64,000 nt of DNA from JBDIAG01 sp963835085 (lineage in GTDB: Bacteria; Actinomycetota; Actinomycetes; Actinomycetales; CAWJMD01), in the NCBI GenBank assembly GCA_963835085.1, contig CAWIED010000001.1, positions 2,418,001 through 2,482,000 on the forward strand, read 5' to 3'. Of the stretch, positions 35,927 to 46,317 are shown piece by piece (positions within the stretch are counted from its first letter, which is position 1; every line of letters starts with the position of its first letter). Both the position numbers and the translations under genes were made by a program. Below the pieces are notes generated by a model that was given only the letters and a program-made list of their open reading frames with translations, made no database searches and had not been told where the DNA came from.

Positions 35927-36544
35927 TTACGGCTCGATCGCGCGGCGGATCATGTCGATGAGCACGTGCACTGCCGCGTCGTGACTGTTGGGATCGGGTG
36001 GCCCGGTGATCACCCACAGGTCGATCACGCGGCCCAGCGCGGTGACGACCGCCAACAGCAGCGCGTCCGGCACATCTGTGCGCACCGCGCCGACCGATTG
36101 CCCAGCCGCGAGTGCTTGCGCGAACCATGGCTGGGTGACCTGCTCGGCGTCTCGTTGTGCTTCTTCCATGGCGGGTGCACCAGTGCCTGACAGCCAGCCC
36201 CGTAGGAGTTCGGCGAGTTGCGGGGAGGCGTCGAGTGCGCGTACCAGTCGTCGGCAATAGTCCTCGACGATCGACCAATACGAATTGGGGTCGCTCGCTG
36301 TCGGAACCGGGAACGGTCCCGCATGGGCGATGATCCGCTCCACCTGCACGCGGATCAGGTGAGCGTAGAGGTCTTCTTTTCCGTCGAAGTAGTAGTACAT
36401 CGAGCCTTTGGAGACGCCTGCTGTGGTGATGATGCGGTTCAGCGACGCGCCCGTATACCCGTACGCGGAGAACTCGCCGAGCGCGGCATCTAGGATCGCC
36501 TCCTGCCGGTCGCGCGGAAGGCTGTGGAATCTCGGACGCACCAT
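35927..36544 (-). CDS. TetR family transcriptional regulator
   Basis: 205 residues. The HTH is FSAYGYTGASLNRIITTAGVS followed by KGSMYYYFDGKEDLYAHLIR, the standard TetR start. It lies 5 bp downstream of the FAD-oxidoreductase gene on the same strand. The only promoter region for both is upstream of that gene, where a long dyad sits at 37739-37763. Autoregulation of a two-gene detoxification operon is likely. Confidence 0.9.
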   Translation of the reverse strand: MVRPRFHSLPRDRQEAILDAALGEFSAYGYTGASLNRIITTAGVSKGSMYYYFDGKEDLYAHLIRVQVERIIAHAGPFPVPTASDPNSYWSIVEDYCRRLVRALDASPQLAELLRGWLSGTGAPAMEEAQRDAEQVTQPWFAQALAAGQSVGAVRTDVPDALLLAVVTALGRVIDLWVITGPPDPNSHDAAVHVLIDMIRRAIEP

Positions 36545-36549
36545 GGGTG

Positions 36550-37728
36550 TCAGCCCAGCGGGGACGGTGGCAGCGTGATCGGATCGCGCAGGCTTCGTCC
36601 CATCGCGCGATTCGCGACGAACGGGATCGCCATGAGACCCACGACCATGTTGCGCAGCAGCAGTTGCGTTCGGTTGCGCGGCGCGAAGGCGGCACCCAGC
36701 CCGATCGCCGCGTCCTGCTTCTCGCGCACGAGCTGCGCCAGACGCCGCTCATACTCGGCGAACGCGGCCCGATAGTCTCCGTTCGCCTCATGCAGCGCGC
36801 ACGCGAGGACGTACGCCTCGATCATCGCCAGGGCGGAGCCTTGGCCGGCCAGCAGCGAGGGGCACGCCGCGGCGTCGCCGATCAGCGCGATGCGGCCCCG
36901 CGACCATGACGGCATCCGTATCTGGCTCGCCCGGTCGATATAGAAGGTGCGCGCCTGAGGCATCCGCTCGAGGATCGCCGGGACTTCCCAGCCGACATCA
37001 CGCAGGTGGGTGCGCAGCAGCGCCTGCTGCGCCGCCAGGTCCTCGGGCACCGCGCCCTCGTAGCGGAACATGAAACAGAACATCGTCGCGTCATCGCGCA
37101 GTGCCAGGCGGAGCGTCTGCACGCCCACCTCGGTATGCATCACCGCCACCAGCTCCTCGCGCGGGCGATACCCCTCCACGTCGAAGACAGCGACCGTGAT
37201 GCCGAGATAGCGCTCGACGTCGTCATCCGGCTGAAACGCCAGCGACCGCACCCGCGAGTGCAGGCCATCTGCGCCGACGACGAGGTCGAACTCACGGCGT
37301 GCGCCCTGGGCGAACTCCACATAGACCCGGTCGCCGTCATCCTGAAGGACCCGCACCGTGTCGTCGAAGATCGTCTCCATCCCGCCGCCCACGGCGTCGT
37401 AGATAGCCCGAGCCAGATCAGAACGGCAGATGCTGACGAAGCGTCCGCCGCTGATGCCGATGACGTGGCGGGGGTCGAAGTGGGCGATGCGCCGGCCGCT
37501 GTTCGATACCTCACGGCCCTCTCGCATCCGGTAACCCTCCTCCATCAGCCGTGGCACGATCCCCATCCGCTCCGCCACGCCGAACCCCGCGCCCCAGAAG
37601 TCCACGAGGTAGCCGCCCAGCCGCAGTTCGGGGGCGCGTTCCACAAGCGTGATCTCGTGCCCCATTCGCTGCAGCCAATACGCGAGCGTGGGACCTGCGA
37701 TTCCCGCCCCAACGATCAACACCCTCAT
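36550..37728 (-). CDS. FAD-dependent monooxygenase (TetX/PHBH-like)
   Basis: 392 residues. N-terminal dinucleotide fold MRVLIVGAGIAGPTLAYWLQ, the middle GADGLHSRVRSLAF and the late GRIALIGDAAACPSLLAGQG are the three FAD/NADPH motifs of group A flavoprotein monooxygenases. It is similar in layout to TetX-type antibiotic-inactivating enzymes, but specificity cannot be read from sequence. Encoded together with the TetR regulator downstream, it is probably induced by its substrate. Confidence 0.88.
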   Translation of the reverse strand: MRVLIVGAGIAGPTLAYWLQRMGHEITLVERAPELRLGGYLVDFWGAGFGVAERMGIVPRLMEEGYRMREGREVSNSGRRIAHFDPRHVIGISGGRFVSICRSDLARAIYDAVGGGMETIFDDTVRVLQDDGDRVYVEFAQGARREFDLVVGADGLHSRVRSLAFQPDDDVERYLGITVAVFDVEGYRPREELVAVMHTEVGVQTLRLALRDDATMFCFMFRYEGAVPEDLAAQQALLRTHLRDVGWEVPAILERMPQARTFYIDRASQIRMPSWSRGRIALIGDAAACPSLLAGQGSALAMIEAYVLACALHEANGDYRAAFAEYERRLAQLVREKQDAAIGLGAAFAPRNRTQLLLRNMVVGLMAIPFVANRAMGRSLRDPITLPPSPLG

Positions 37729-37738
37729 GTCAACTCCT

Positions 37739-37763
37739 AGACCGATGGTTCGACCAGCGGTCT
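37739..37763. promoter_or_regulatory. TetR operator upstream of the FAD monooxygenase
   Basis: AGACCGATGGT, three-base spacer TCG, ACCAGCGGTCT: an 11-bp inverted repeat with one mismatch, 10 bp before the start codon. Size and place suit a TetR repressor site. Confidence 0.65.
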
Positions 37764-37941
37764 AAGTCTGCGTCGACGCGCCTCGCTCGTCAAGCAGAAT
37801 CGAAAGAGAACAACAACGATGTCAACGAGGGCGACGACGAACGGACGTCCCCCGGGGCACGCTCGTTAGATGAGTTGGTTGATCAGATGACTGAGGCAAC
37901 GGCTCAGCGTGATCGGCACCCAACCGCCTGGTGCGGAGGGT

Positions 37942-39210
37942 TCAGGCTCCATCGTCGTCCCCGATGCGAGCGCCATCATGGTCGGTGATGCCGTCCTCGT
38001 TCATGTCAGCGGCCCGTGCCTTGCGTGCGTCCCAGCGCAGCATGATCGCGGCGCAGATCGCCGCGATCAGTGTGCCGATCAGAATCGCGATCTTCGCCCC
38101 ATCACTGTGCTCGGAGTCGGGGAAGGAGAGCTCGGCGATCAGCAACGACACGGTGAATCCGATGCCGGTGAGCAACCCGACCGGCAACAGGTCCCGCAGA
38201 CCGATCGTGTCGGGAAGCCGCAACGGCGTGAGCCTCGTCACAAAAGCGGTCACGCCCAGCACCCCGATAAGCTTTCCCAGCACGAGACCGACGACGATCC
38301 CGAGTACCACGGGCTGGCCCAGCACGGCCGCAGGACCGTCGCCGTCGAGCAGCGAGACCCCGGCGGCAAAGAACGCGAACACCGGCAGCGCGACGCCGGA
38401 GGAGAACGGTCGCACCGCATCGTCGAACCGATGGGTGCGCGGCTCCTGCTCGCCGTGCACCGGCCGTGCGGGAACGGTGAACCCGAGCAACACGCCCGCT
38501 ATCGTCGCATGCACACCGGACGCGTGCATGCACCCCCACGCCGCCACCGCCAACGGGATCAGGATCCACCAATACGACCGCCGAAACCGCACGACCACAC
38601 CGAATAGAACGACGAACACGAGCGCACAGGCAAGGGCGACGACGTCGATCCCGCTGGTGTAGAACACCGCGATCACCACGATCGCCAGCAGGTCGTCGAC
38701 CACGGCGAGGGTGAGGAGGAACGTGCGCAGCGCCCGCGGAAGCCCTCTGCCGAAGATCGCCAGCACTGCCAGCGCGAACGCGATGTCTGTCGCCGTGGGA
38801 ATCGCCCACCCGTGCAGTGCCTCTTCCTCGCGGAAGATCAGGGCGACAGTCGTGAAGAGCATCGCAGGCAGGATCATTCCGCCGACGGCAGCCAGCACCG
38901 GGACGGCCGCTTCACGCGGCTGACGCAGGCTTCCGGCCACCATCTCGTGTTTGAGCTCCACGCCGACGACGAAGAAGAACACCGCCAGCAGGCCATCAGC
39001 CGCCCACGCCGAGAGCGAAAGGTCCAGATGCAGTGCCCCGGGGCCGATCGAGAACTCGGACAACGCCGTGTACCCGGAACGCCAAGGCGAGTTCGCCCAC
39101 AGCAACGCCACCGCAGCAGCCAACAGCAGGAGCACACCGCTCGTGGTCTCCAGCGTCACCCACCAACGAACACGACGACGGGCTTCATAGACACGGGGCA
39201 CGAACGTCAT
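37942..39210 (-). CDS. nhaA: Na+/H+ antiporter NhaA
   Basis: 422 residues and about 11-12 helices. FFFVVGVELKHEMVAGSL, AIPTATDIAFALAVL and the ion-binding Asp pair in LAVVDDLLAIVVIAVFYT are NhaA signatures. ATG at 39210 follows GAGGAG. The last ~25 residues are a short acidic tail. It exchanges sodium for protons across the membrane. It is the last clear gene of the inserted region. Confidence 0.92.
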   Translation of the reverse strand: MTFVPRVYEARRRVRWWVTLETTSGVLLLLAAAVALLWANSPWRSGYTALSEFSIGPGALHLDLSLSAWAADGLLAVFFFVVGVELKHEMVAGSLRQPREAAVPVLAAVGGMILPAMLFTTVALIFREEEALHGWAIPTATDIAFALAVLAIFGRGLPRALRTFLLTLAVVDDLLAIVVIAVFYTSGIDVVALACALVFVVLFGVVVRFRRSYWWILIPLAVAAWGCMHASGVHATIAGVLLGFTVPARPVHGEQEPRTHRFDDAVRPFSSGVALPVFAFFAAGVSLLDGDGPAAVLGQPVVLGIVVGLVLGKLIGVLGVTAFVTRLTPLRLPDTIGLRDLLPVGLLTGIGFTVSLLIAELSFPDSEHSDGAKIAILIGTLIAAICAAIMLRWDARKARAADMNEDGITDHDGARIGDDDGA

Positions 39211-39635
39211 GGGTCTCCTCTGATCACATCGCCGACCGGAGGGCCAGCGATCGATGTCGACCAGACTTCCCGAAGCGCCGTCTACCAGACTAGGACAACG
39301 GCGGGCCGTGGGCATCCCGACATGCCGGTCCCGATGACCATCCACCGGATCAACGGTGACAGCTGACGATTTGCCCTCTACAGGATCGGTGCAGGGATCC
39401 TATTCGAGTGGGGTGAATGCACAGTAGGGGTTCAGGTGCTGGTCCGCAGTTCTCGATTTCAAGATCGGTCACGCGGCAGGGTTGCCCAACAATGGACTTG
39501 GCCGCGCGGGCTAGCCTCCGGCGGAACGCAGCGGAGCTGGATTCCTGGCGGGGTCAAGGCCCGGCCCAGGCGGCGGGTTGCGGGGTCACGGTGTAGCCAA
39601 GTGCTTGTGTCGCCCACCCTACCAACCGAGGACTA
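39211..39635. other. Intergenic stretch, no gene seen
   Basis: About 425 bp between nhaA and the ABC ATPase. No protein-like frame and no clear att-type direct repeat. The right edge of the presumed insertion should lie here. Confidence 0.4.
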
Positions 39636-39690
39636 GTGCACCAATCCAGCCGCCCTGCGCGACATCCACCTCTCCTTCGGCAGCAACCAT

Positions 39691-40362
39691 GTGTTGCGCG
39701 GCATCGACCTCGAACTGCCCGCGGCGAGCACGGCCTGCCTCATCGGCCCCTCGGGGTCGGGCAAGTCCACCGTGCTGCGCGTCGTGAACCGACTTGCCGA
39801 ACCCGCCTCCGGCGACGTGCTGCTCGATGGCCGCTCGGTGCTGGCCGACAACCCCGACCGGTTGCGGCAGCGAGTCGGCATGGTGTTCCAGCACTTCAAC
39901 CTGTTCCCGCACAAGACCGTACGCGAGAACGTCACGCTCGGGCTCACGAAGCTCAAGGGACTCTCGAAGGAGGCTGCGCACGAGCGGGCGATCGTGGAAC
40001 TCGACCGGGTGGGTCTGGCGCACAAGGCGGACTCGCGTCCCGCCCGGCTTTCCGGCGGCCAGCAACAACGCGTCGCGATCGCGCGGGCGCTGGCGATGGA
40101 TCCCGAGGTGATGCTCTTCGACGAGGCCACGTCGGCCCTGGATCCCGAGCTGGTCAAGGGTGTGCTCGCGACCATCTCCGAGCTCGGCGACGAGGGCATG
40201 ACGATGCTCGTCGTCACGCACGAGATGGGCTTTGCCAGGTCGGTCTCGCAGCAGGTGTTCTTCATGGACGAGGGCCGGGTGCTCGAGTCGGGTCCCCCGG
40301 ACAAGGTGTTTGACGCGCCCGAGTCAGACCGCTTGCAGCGCTTTCTCTCCCAGGTGCTCTGA
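39691..40362 (+). CDS. Polar amino acid-type ABC transporter ATPase (5' end frameshifted)
   Basis: Walker A GPSGSGKST, Q-loop QHFNLFP, signature LSGGQQQR, Walker B VMLFDEATSALD and switch His VTHEMGF are intact, as in GlnQ/HisP-type ATPases. The conserved lead ALRDIHLSFGSNHV lies in frame upstream but follows a TAG at 39634. Removing one C at 39639 would start the protein at GTG 39636 (TNPAALRD) behind CGAGG. So either a single-base error or a lesion forces use of GTG 39691, which loses the first strand. No permease or binding-protein gene is adjacent. Confidence 0.85.
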   Translation: MLRGIDLELPAASTACLIGPSGSGKSTVLRVVNRLAEPASGDVLLDGRSVLADNPDRLRQRVGMVFQHFNLFPHKTVRENVTLGLTKLKGLSKEAAHERAIVELDRVGLAHKADSRPARLSGGQQQRVAIARALAMDPEVMLFDEATSALDPELVKGVLATISELGDEGMTMLVVTHEMGFARSVSQQVFFMDEGRVLESGPPDKVFDAPESDRLQRFLSQVL

Positions 40363-40498
40363 GGGTTTGGAATCCGAGTTTTCGAGGCTTTCCGGGCCCA
40401 CCTGGCCCGCTGCTCGCCGAGCAGTGATGCGGCGTAAAATCGCAGTTGGTCGATCCGCCTAACGGAACGACGGGTCCTCTCCCGAAAGTGGGGTCAAC

Positions 40499-40855
40499 GT
40501 GATGCGAAAGTGGACACGATGGCAGGACTGGGTGGCTCTGGTGGTGGGTGTCTATGCCCTTCTGTCTCCGATCTGGACCAGCACCAGCATGGCTGCCACC
40601 TGGACGATGGTGATTCTGGGAGTGCTGTCGGCGCTGGCGGCGTTGTGGTCGCTGGCAATGCCGGAGAACGTCATCTCCGAGTACGTGCATGCCGCCTTTG
40701 GCGTGCTCTTCTTCCTCTCACCCTGGGTGATGCGCTTCACCGATATGAGTGCCCTGGCCGCCACGGCCTGGATCGCCGGAGTGCTTACCTTCATCGTGGG
40801 AGTTTGGGGGGTGCCCATGGCCAACAAGATGCACCGCACCGCCATGTCGCACTGA
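40499..40855 (+). CDS. SPW repeat family small membrane protein
   Basis: 118 residues and four hydrophobic helices arranged as two similar halves: WVALVVGVYALLSPIW and AAFGVLFFLSPWVM. The LSP-W motifs define SPW repeat proteins. Start may be GTG 40499 or ATG 40502. The family occurs widely in actinobacteria without known function. An 18-bp tandem repeat and a hairpin follow the stop. Confidence 0.8.
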   Translation: MMRKWTRWQDWVALVVGVYALLSPIWTSTSMAATWTMVILGVLSALAALWSLAMPENVISEYVHAAFGVLFFLSPWVMRFTDMSALAATAWIAGVLTFIVGVWGVPMANKMHRTAMSH

Positions 40856-40857
40856 CC

Positions 40858-40947
40858 GACTGTGTCTCACCGACTGACTCAGTCTCACTGACCGACTCAG
40901 TCTCACCGACTGACTCAGTCTCACCGATCGGCTCAGTCTCACCGATA
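40858..40947. repeat. 18-bp tandem repeat, five copies
   Basis: Five head-to-tail units of GACTCAGTCTCACCGACT with one to four changes each, just after the SPW gene. Length divisible by three would allow translation, but the SPW frame has already ended. Confidence 0.75.
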
Positions 40948-40952
40948 GCCCT

Positions 40953-40983
40953 GCGGGCCGACTCGCACTGCGAGCCGGCCCGC
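40953..40983. terminator. Bidirectional terminator hairpin
   Basis: GCGGGCCGACTCG pairs with CGAGCCGGCCCGC (one mismatch) around CACTG, between the convergent SPW and RDD genes. Confidence 0.55.
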
Positions 40984-40988
40984 CGTGG

Positions 40989-41834
40989 TCAACCCTGGCT
41001 GTAGGGCAGCTTGTGCAGCCGCTGCTCCCGCCGTTGTGCGGCCTCCTGCTCGCGACGCAATCGGGCGAGTTCGCGCTCGCGGCGCTCTACCGACACGGCC
41101 GCCAGGAAGGTCTCGGGGTGAGTGCCCGGTGGTGGTGGCGGCACGACGAGGGCGCGTACCTCGTCTGCCAACTGGAGCGCCAAGCCCGCGCGAGGTTGCG
41201 GCGCCATCAGGTAGGCGCGGAGCAGGAACTGGCGCACCGCCATCGCGAGATCGTCTGGCAGCCGGGCAATGTCGGCGCCGGACGCCCAGGCGCCGAGCTC
41301 CGGAGGCATCATGAGCTGCAGCGGGCGCGGGCTGTAGCCTCGCTCGCGCACCACGTACGTACCCGCCAGCAGGTCGCCGACGCGCTTGCCCTTGCCGTTG
41401 GCCAGCGAACAGATCACCGCCGCCGAGCCCATCGTCCCCCAGATCTCCAGCACCGAGACCATCGCCCGGATGATCGCGTGCCGCAGCCGGATCGGGCCGC
41501 CGTCGTCGCGCACCACGCGCAGCCCCATGACGAGCCTGCCCAGCGAGCGTCCACGGGTGAGGGTCTCAATCAGCGTGGGCAGCCCGACGATGGTGCCCAC
41601 CATCACTGCCAGGTACAGCGCCGAGGCGGCGGCGAGATCAAGCTGGAAGAGCAGGCCGCCGAAGATCAGCCCGGCGGCGATGAGCAGCACGCTCAGGCAG
41701 GTGTAGTCGATGAGGCCCGACACCAACCGGGTCGCGAACGACGTGGGCTGCAGGTCGAGCACCACGCCTTCGCCGATGACGAGTTCGTTGTCGCTCGGCA
41801 GCTTGGGCAGCGCCCGAACGGCAGGTTGGCTCAC
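40989..41834 (-). CDS. RDD family membrane protein
   Basis: About 281 residues. LQPTSFATRLVSGLIDYTCLS is the RDD-domain start, with three helices and the RSLGRLVMGLRVVRDDGGPI motif. A long soluble C-terminal region ends in RRERELARLRREQEAAQRR, a likely coiled coil. GTG at 41834 (SQPAVRALPK). It is transcribed divergently from the SpoIIM-like gene, an arrangement often seen near MoxR/DUF58 genes in actinobacteria. Confidence 0.85.
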   Translation of the reverse strand: MSQPAVRALPKLPSDNELVIGEGVVLDLQPTSFATRLVSGLIDYTCLSVLLIAAGLIFGGLLFQLDLAAASALYLAVMVGTIVGLPTLIETLTRGRSLGRLVMGLRVVRDDGGPIRLRHAIIRAMVSVLEIWGTMGSAAVICSLANGKGKRVGDLLAGTYVVRERGYSPRPLQLMMPPELGAWASGADIARLPDDLAMAVRQFLLRAYLMAPQPRAGLALQLADEVRALVVPPPPPGTHPETFLAAVSVERRERELARLRREQEAAQRREQRLHKLPYSQG

Positions 41835-41962
41835 GTGCTCAGAGTACGTGGGCCAGCTACGCCCTGCCGGGTGGTTCGACCGAACCATCCTCGCCCCAGG
41901 GCGGCCAGCCCGTACCCTGGAAGTCGCACGATCGACTGAGCACGAAGACTGTTGCCGAGGGA

Positions 41963-42964
41963 GTGGACGTGGACCTGGAAGCGTTCACCGCGGTACACGC
42001 CGCCGAATGGGACGAGCTCGACCGGCTCACCAAGCAGTCACGGGTCAACGGCGCCGAAGCAGACCGGCTCGTCACGCTCTATCAACGCACGGCCACCCAT
42101 CTCTCGCAGGTGCGCAGCGCCGCCCCCGATCCGGCGCTGATCTCCCGGCTCTCCCGCACCCTGGCTCGCGCCCGGGGACGGCTCACCGGCTCCTCGGAAT
42201 CGGCCTGGCGAGACCTGCTCCGCTTTCTCACCGTGTCGGCCCCCGCAGCCCTCTACCGAATTCGCTGGTGGACGCTGGCCGCCGCCGTGGCCACGATCGT
42301 CATCGCCGTGGGCTACGGCTGGTGGGTGGTGGCCAACCCGAATGTGCAGGCTGCCCTGCTGACCGACGAGCAGACCCGCCAACTCGTGCATCACGACTTC
42401 GAGAGCTACTACTCCGAGTACGCGGCCACCTCGTTCGCCGCCCGGGTCTGGACGAACAACGCGTGGATCGCCGCCAGCTGCGTGGCCTTCGGCATCACCG
42501 GCTTCGTCCCCGTCGCGTCGCTGTACGCCAACGCGCAGAACGTCGGCCTGATGGGCGGCATCATGATCGCCAACGGCGCGGGGGCCAAGTTCTTCGGTCT
42601 CATCACGCCGCACGGCCTGCTGGAGCTGACCGCTGTCTTCACGGCTATCGCCGCGGGACTACGACTGTTCTGGGCGATGGTGAATCCGGGCCCGCGCACG
42701 CGGACGCAGGCGCTCGGCGAGGAGGGCCGCGCCCTGTTCACCGTGGCCGGGGCACTCGTCATCGTGCTGTTCGTCTCAGGGCTCGTCGAGGCTTTCGTCA
42801 CGCCCAGCCCGCTGCCCACCTGGGCCCGGATCGCCATCGGATTTGCCGTATGGGCCGCCTACCTCGGCTACTGCTGGTACTTCGGCCGTCCTGCCGCACT
42901 GGCCGGCGAGACCGGCGACCTCACCGCGGACCAGACGGGTGACTACCGACCGGTGAGCGGCTGA
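41963..42964 (+). CDS. Stage II sporulation protein M-like membrane protein
   Basis: 333 residues. A soluble helical N-terminus (residues 1-100) precedes five or six membrane helices. FLTVSAPAALYRIRWW, ANAQNVGLMGGIMIANG and GLITPHGLLELTAVF match the SpoIIM family (DUF95). Non-sporulating actinobacteria keep this protein beside RDD and DUF58 genes, so the name does not imply sporulation. GTG at 41963 follows GAGGGAG-like sequence; GTG at 41969 is possible. Confidence 0.85.
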   Translation: MDVDLEAFTAVHAAEWDELDRLTKQSRVNGAEADRLVTLYQRTATHLSQVRSAAPDPALISRLSRTLARARGRLTGSSESAWRDLLRFLTVSAPAALYRIRWWTLAAAVATIVIAVGYGWWVVANPNVQAALLTDEQTRQLVHHDFESYYSEYAATSFAARVWTNNAWIAASCVAFGITGFVPVASLYANAQNVGLMGGIMIANGAGAKFFGLITPHGLLELTAVFTAIAAGLRLFWAMVNPGPRTRTQALGEEGRALFTVAGALVIVLFVSGLVEAFVTPSPLPTWARIAIGFAVWAAYLGYCWYFGRPAALAGETGDLTADQTGDYRPVSG

Positions 42965-43192
42965 GGCCCGTGCCTGGGCGACGGTCTCCTCGTGACTCAC
43001 GAGCTGGACCTCGCCGCTCTCGATGTCGTCAAAGCGGCGGCGGAACTCGACTCGCCACTCGCGTTGACGTGCCTGGTCGACCTCGGGCTCGTCGTCATCA
43101 AGTACACAGAGCAACTCGTAAGCGAGGTCCGCGATCTGGTCGCGCTTGAGCGACTTCGCGGTCTCAAGAACCTTGGCGACTTCCGGTGCCAT
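42776..43192 (-). pseudogene. RelB-like addiction module antitoxin remnant, stop lost
   Basis: APEVAKVLETAKSLKRDQIADL, then REWRVEFRRRFDDIESGEV and VSHEETVAQARAS, match the small antitoxins of the addiction-module component family (about 75-80 residues). After AHRS the frame does not stop but runs on 60 residues antisense to the SpoIIM gene. No ParE-like toxin follows. The natural stop and the toxin were probably lost. Confidence 0.55.
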
Positions 43193-43320
43193 GTATACAG
43201 TGTGCGTTGGCGCGCTGACATCAGCCAGGACCGGAGCGCGATCCCGGCGTCCTTCAAGTATCAGACGCCTGCTTCTCACCCTCTTTCGGAGACAATCCGT
43301 CGCACCGGAAGGGAACAGAA

Positions 43321-43977
43321 ATGATCTCCCAGGCAACTCTCAATCGTGGCCCACGATCTGCCCACCGGCGAACCGGGCTGCTCACCGTGCTCCTCGTGTC
43401 TCTCCTGACCTTGGCGGCCAGCCTGGTCTCGGCAGGGCCGGCGCACGCCGACACCAATCGTGTGGAAATCACCAATATCCGCAGCGGCCTGAAAGCCGAT
43501 GTGATGTGGGCAAGCACGGCGGACTTCACCGGCGTCTTCCTCTGGCCCAACAACACGAGTGCCTCGCAGGAGTTCAACCTCCTCGACAGTGGCGGCGGCT
43601 GGTTCCGCATCCAGGCCCGGCACTCGGGCAAGTGCCTCATGCTGGATTGGCGAGGCGGCACGTACACCAATGGAACTCGCGTCATCCAGTACAACTACTG
43701 CGGCGCTGGCTACGCCCCCGCGGAATGGCGACGGGGCTGGGTCAGCTACCCACCCAAGTGCGACGGCAACGTCTGCTCGACCACCGGGACGTCGTACCCG
43801 ATTCTCATCAACCGCCGGACCGGACGCTGCCTCGACTCCGCCAACGGCACGTCGAACCCGCCCCGCCAGCAGGCGATCCTGCAGCAATGGGACTGCATCA
43901 GCTCACCCGGAGCCTGGAACGCCGGCAACCAGCTGTGGGGAATCGCAGCTCCCGGAAGCAGTGAGGGCTATCTGTGA
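43321..43977 (+). CDS. Secreted ricin-type beta-trefoil lectin domain protein
   Basis: 218 residues. A signal peptide with a basic start, hydrophobic LLTVLLVSLLTLAASLVSA and cleavage after AHA near residue 42. Beta-trefoil motifs follow: FRIQARHSGKCLMLDW and LINRRTGRCLDSANG, each with a Q-x-W partner (LQQWDC, NQLWGI). Four or more Cys suggest disulfides. There is no catalytic domain; it may bind carbohydrate outside the cell. Confidence 0.75.
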   Translation: MISQATLNRGPRSAHRRTGLLTVLLVSLLTLAASLVSAGPAHADTNRVEITNIRSGLKADVMWASTADFTGVFLWPNNTSASQEFNLLDSGGGWFRIQARHSGKCLMLDWRGGTYTNGTRVIQYNYCGAGYAPAEWRRGWVSYPPKCDGNVCSTTGTSYPILINRRTGRCLDSANGTSNPPRQQAILQQWDCISSPGAWNAGNQLWGIAAPGSSEGYL

Positions 43978-44603
43978 CGCGAGCCGGACGGTGGTGACTC
44001 CAGCTCGATGACCTCCACGGCCTCTCCGGCCGCAGGTAGGTTCTCGGCGTAGACGACCACATCGCCGATCACGTGCAGCACTCGGCGGAAGCCGGCGGCA
44101 AGGTCATCGACATACCACTGCTCCAACAGCACGTCGCCACCGTCAGCATCGGACGGGGCGGCGTGCTGCTGCGTGGCGACATACGGTTGCGCGGCGACCC
44201 GGCTGAACCGATGCCGCTGCCGCAGGACGCCGGTGGACAAGCCCTCCAGGTCGACCACGAGCGCTTCGAGCTCGGCCTGTTCCGGCGAGGTGCCGGGCCC
44301 AGCCACCGCTCGCAACGCGGCCAGCCACGAACCTGGTGAGCCGGTGAGCACGGCGTCGGCCCTCGTGGTGTGCGGCCGGCCGTGAACGTCTGTCCACTCC
44401 AGCACGGGGGTGCCGTCGTCCAGCCGGGCTCCGCCGCCGTGAACCGCCAGACCCCCGGCTGTGGTCACCGCGAACCGCACCGGCCGGAAGGCGGCATCGC
44501 AGGCCAGATCGAGCCGGTCGGACACATAACGCCAGCCGGCCGGGCCGGGCGCGCAGGAGAACGCCTCGGCCCGGCCGGCTACGTCATAGCGTCCGCGGGG
44601 CAT
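43968..44603 (-). CDS. Uncharacterised soluble protein
   Basis: 211 residues with no signal or membrane segment. It has recognisable beta-like stretches (WRYVSDRLDLACDAAFRPVR, VLEWTDVHGRPHTTRADAVL) and ends in DVVVYAENLPAAGEAVEVIE. No family is recognised. It overlaps the lectin gene's end by ten bases and lies 37 bp downstream of ahcY... start region on the other side: its start is just beyond the ahcY stop at 44641, same strand, so it may be the distal gene of the ahcY transcript. Confidence 0.6.
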   Translation of the reverse strand: MPRGRYDVAGRAEAFSCAPGPAGWRYVSDRLDLACDAAFRPVRFAVTTAGGLAVHGGGARLDDGTPVLEWTDVHGRPHTTRADAVLTGSPGSWLAALRAVAGPGTSPEQAELEALVVDLEGLSTGVLRQRHRFSRVAAQPYVATQQHAAPSDADGGDVLLEQWYVDDLAAGFRRVLHVIGDVVVYAENLPAAGEAVEVIELESPPSGSRHR

Positions 44604-44640
44604 TGAGCCAGACCCGTGGAGACCTCGGTGTCAGAAGCGA

Positions 44641-46116
<1,476 letters not shown>

Positions 46117-46317
46117 GAGACTGCCTTTCGGGTCGACGGTGCGGCGTCGATGCAGGGCGAGACACCCTGAACGAGCCAGGACGACCCGGCGCGGCCCCTC
46201 TGGGCCTGCGGCATCACCGACGCCGGAACCTCCCCATCGTAGCGCTCGACTCCACTGACTGCCGAGTACGCCGCGGTCGGCTGGGCAAGTGCGACCGCAC
46301 CCAGCAGACTTGGCGTC

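Noticed and set aside
31027..39635. Integrative element with integrase and attachment sites
   Set aside because: No integrase, relaxase or matching direct repeats were found, so only an unspecified insertion is claimed.
46117..46317. SAH riboswitch upstream of ahcY
   Set aside because: I looked for the conserved GAGGAGCG / CAGGCUCG elements on the minus strand and did not find a convincing match.
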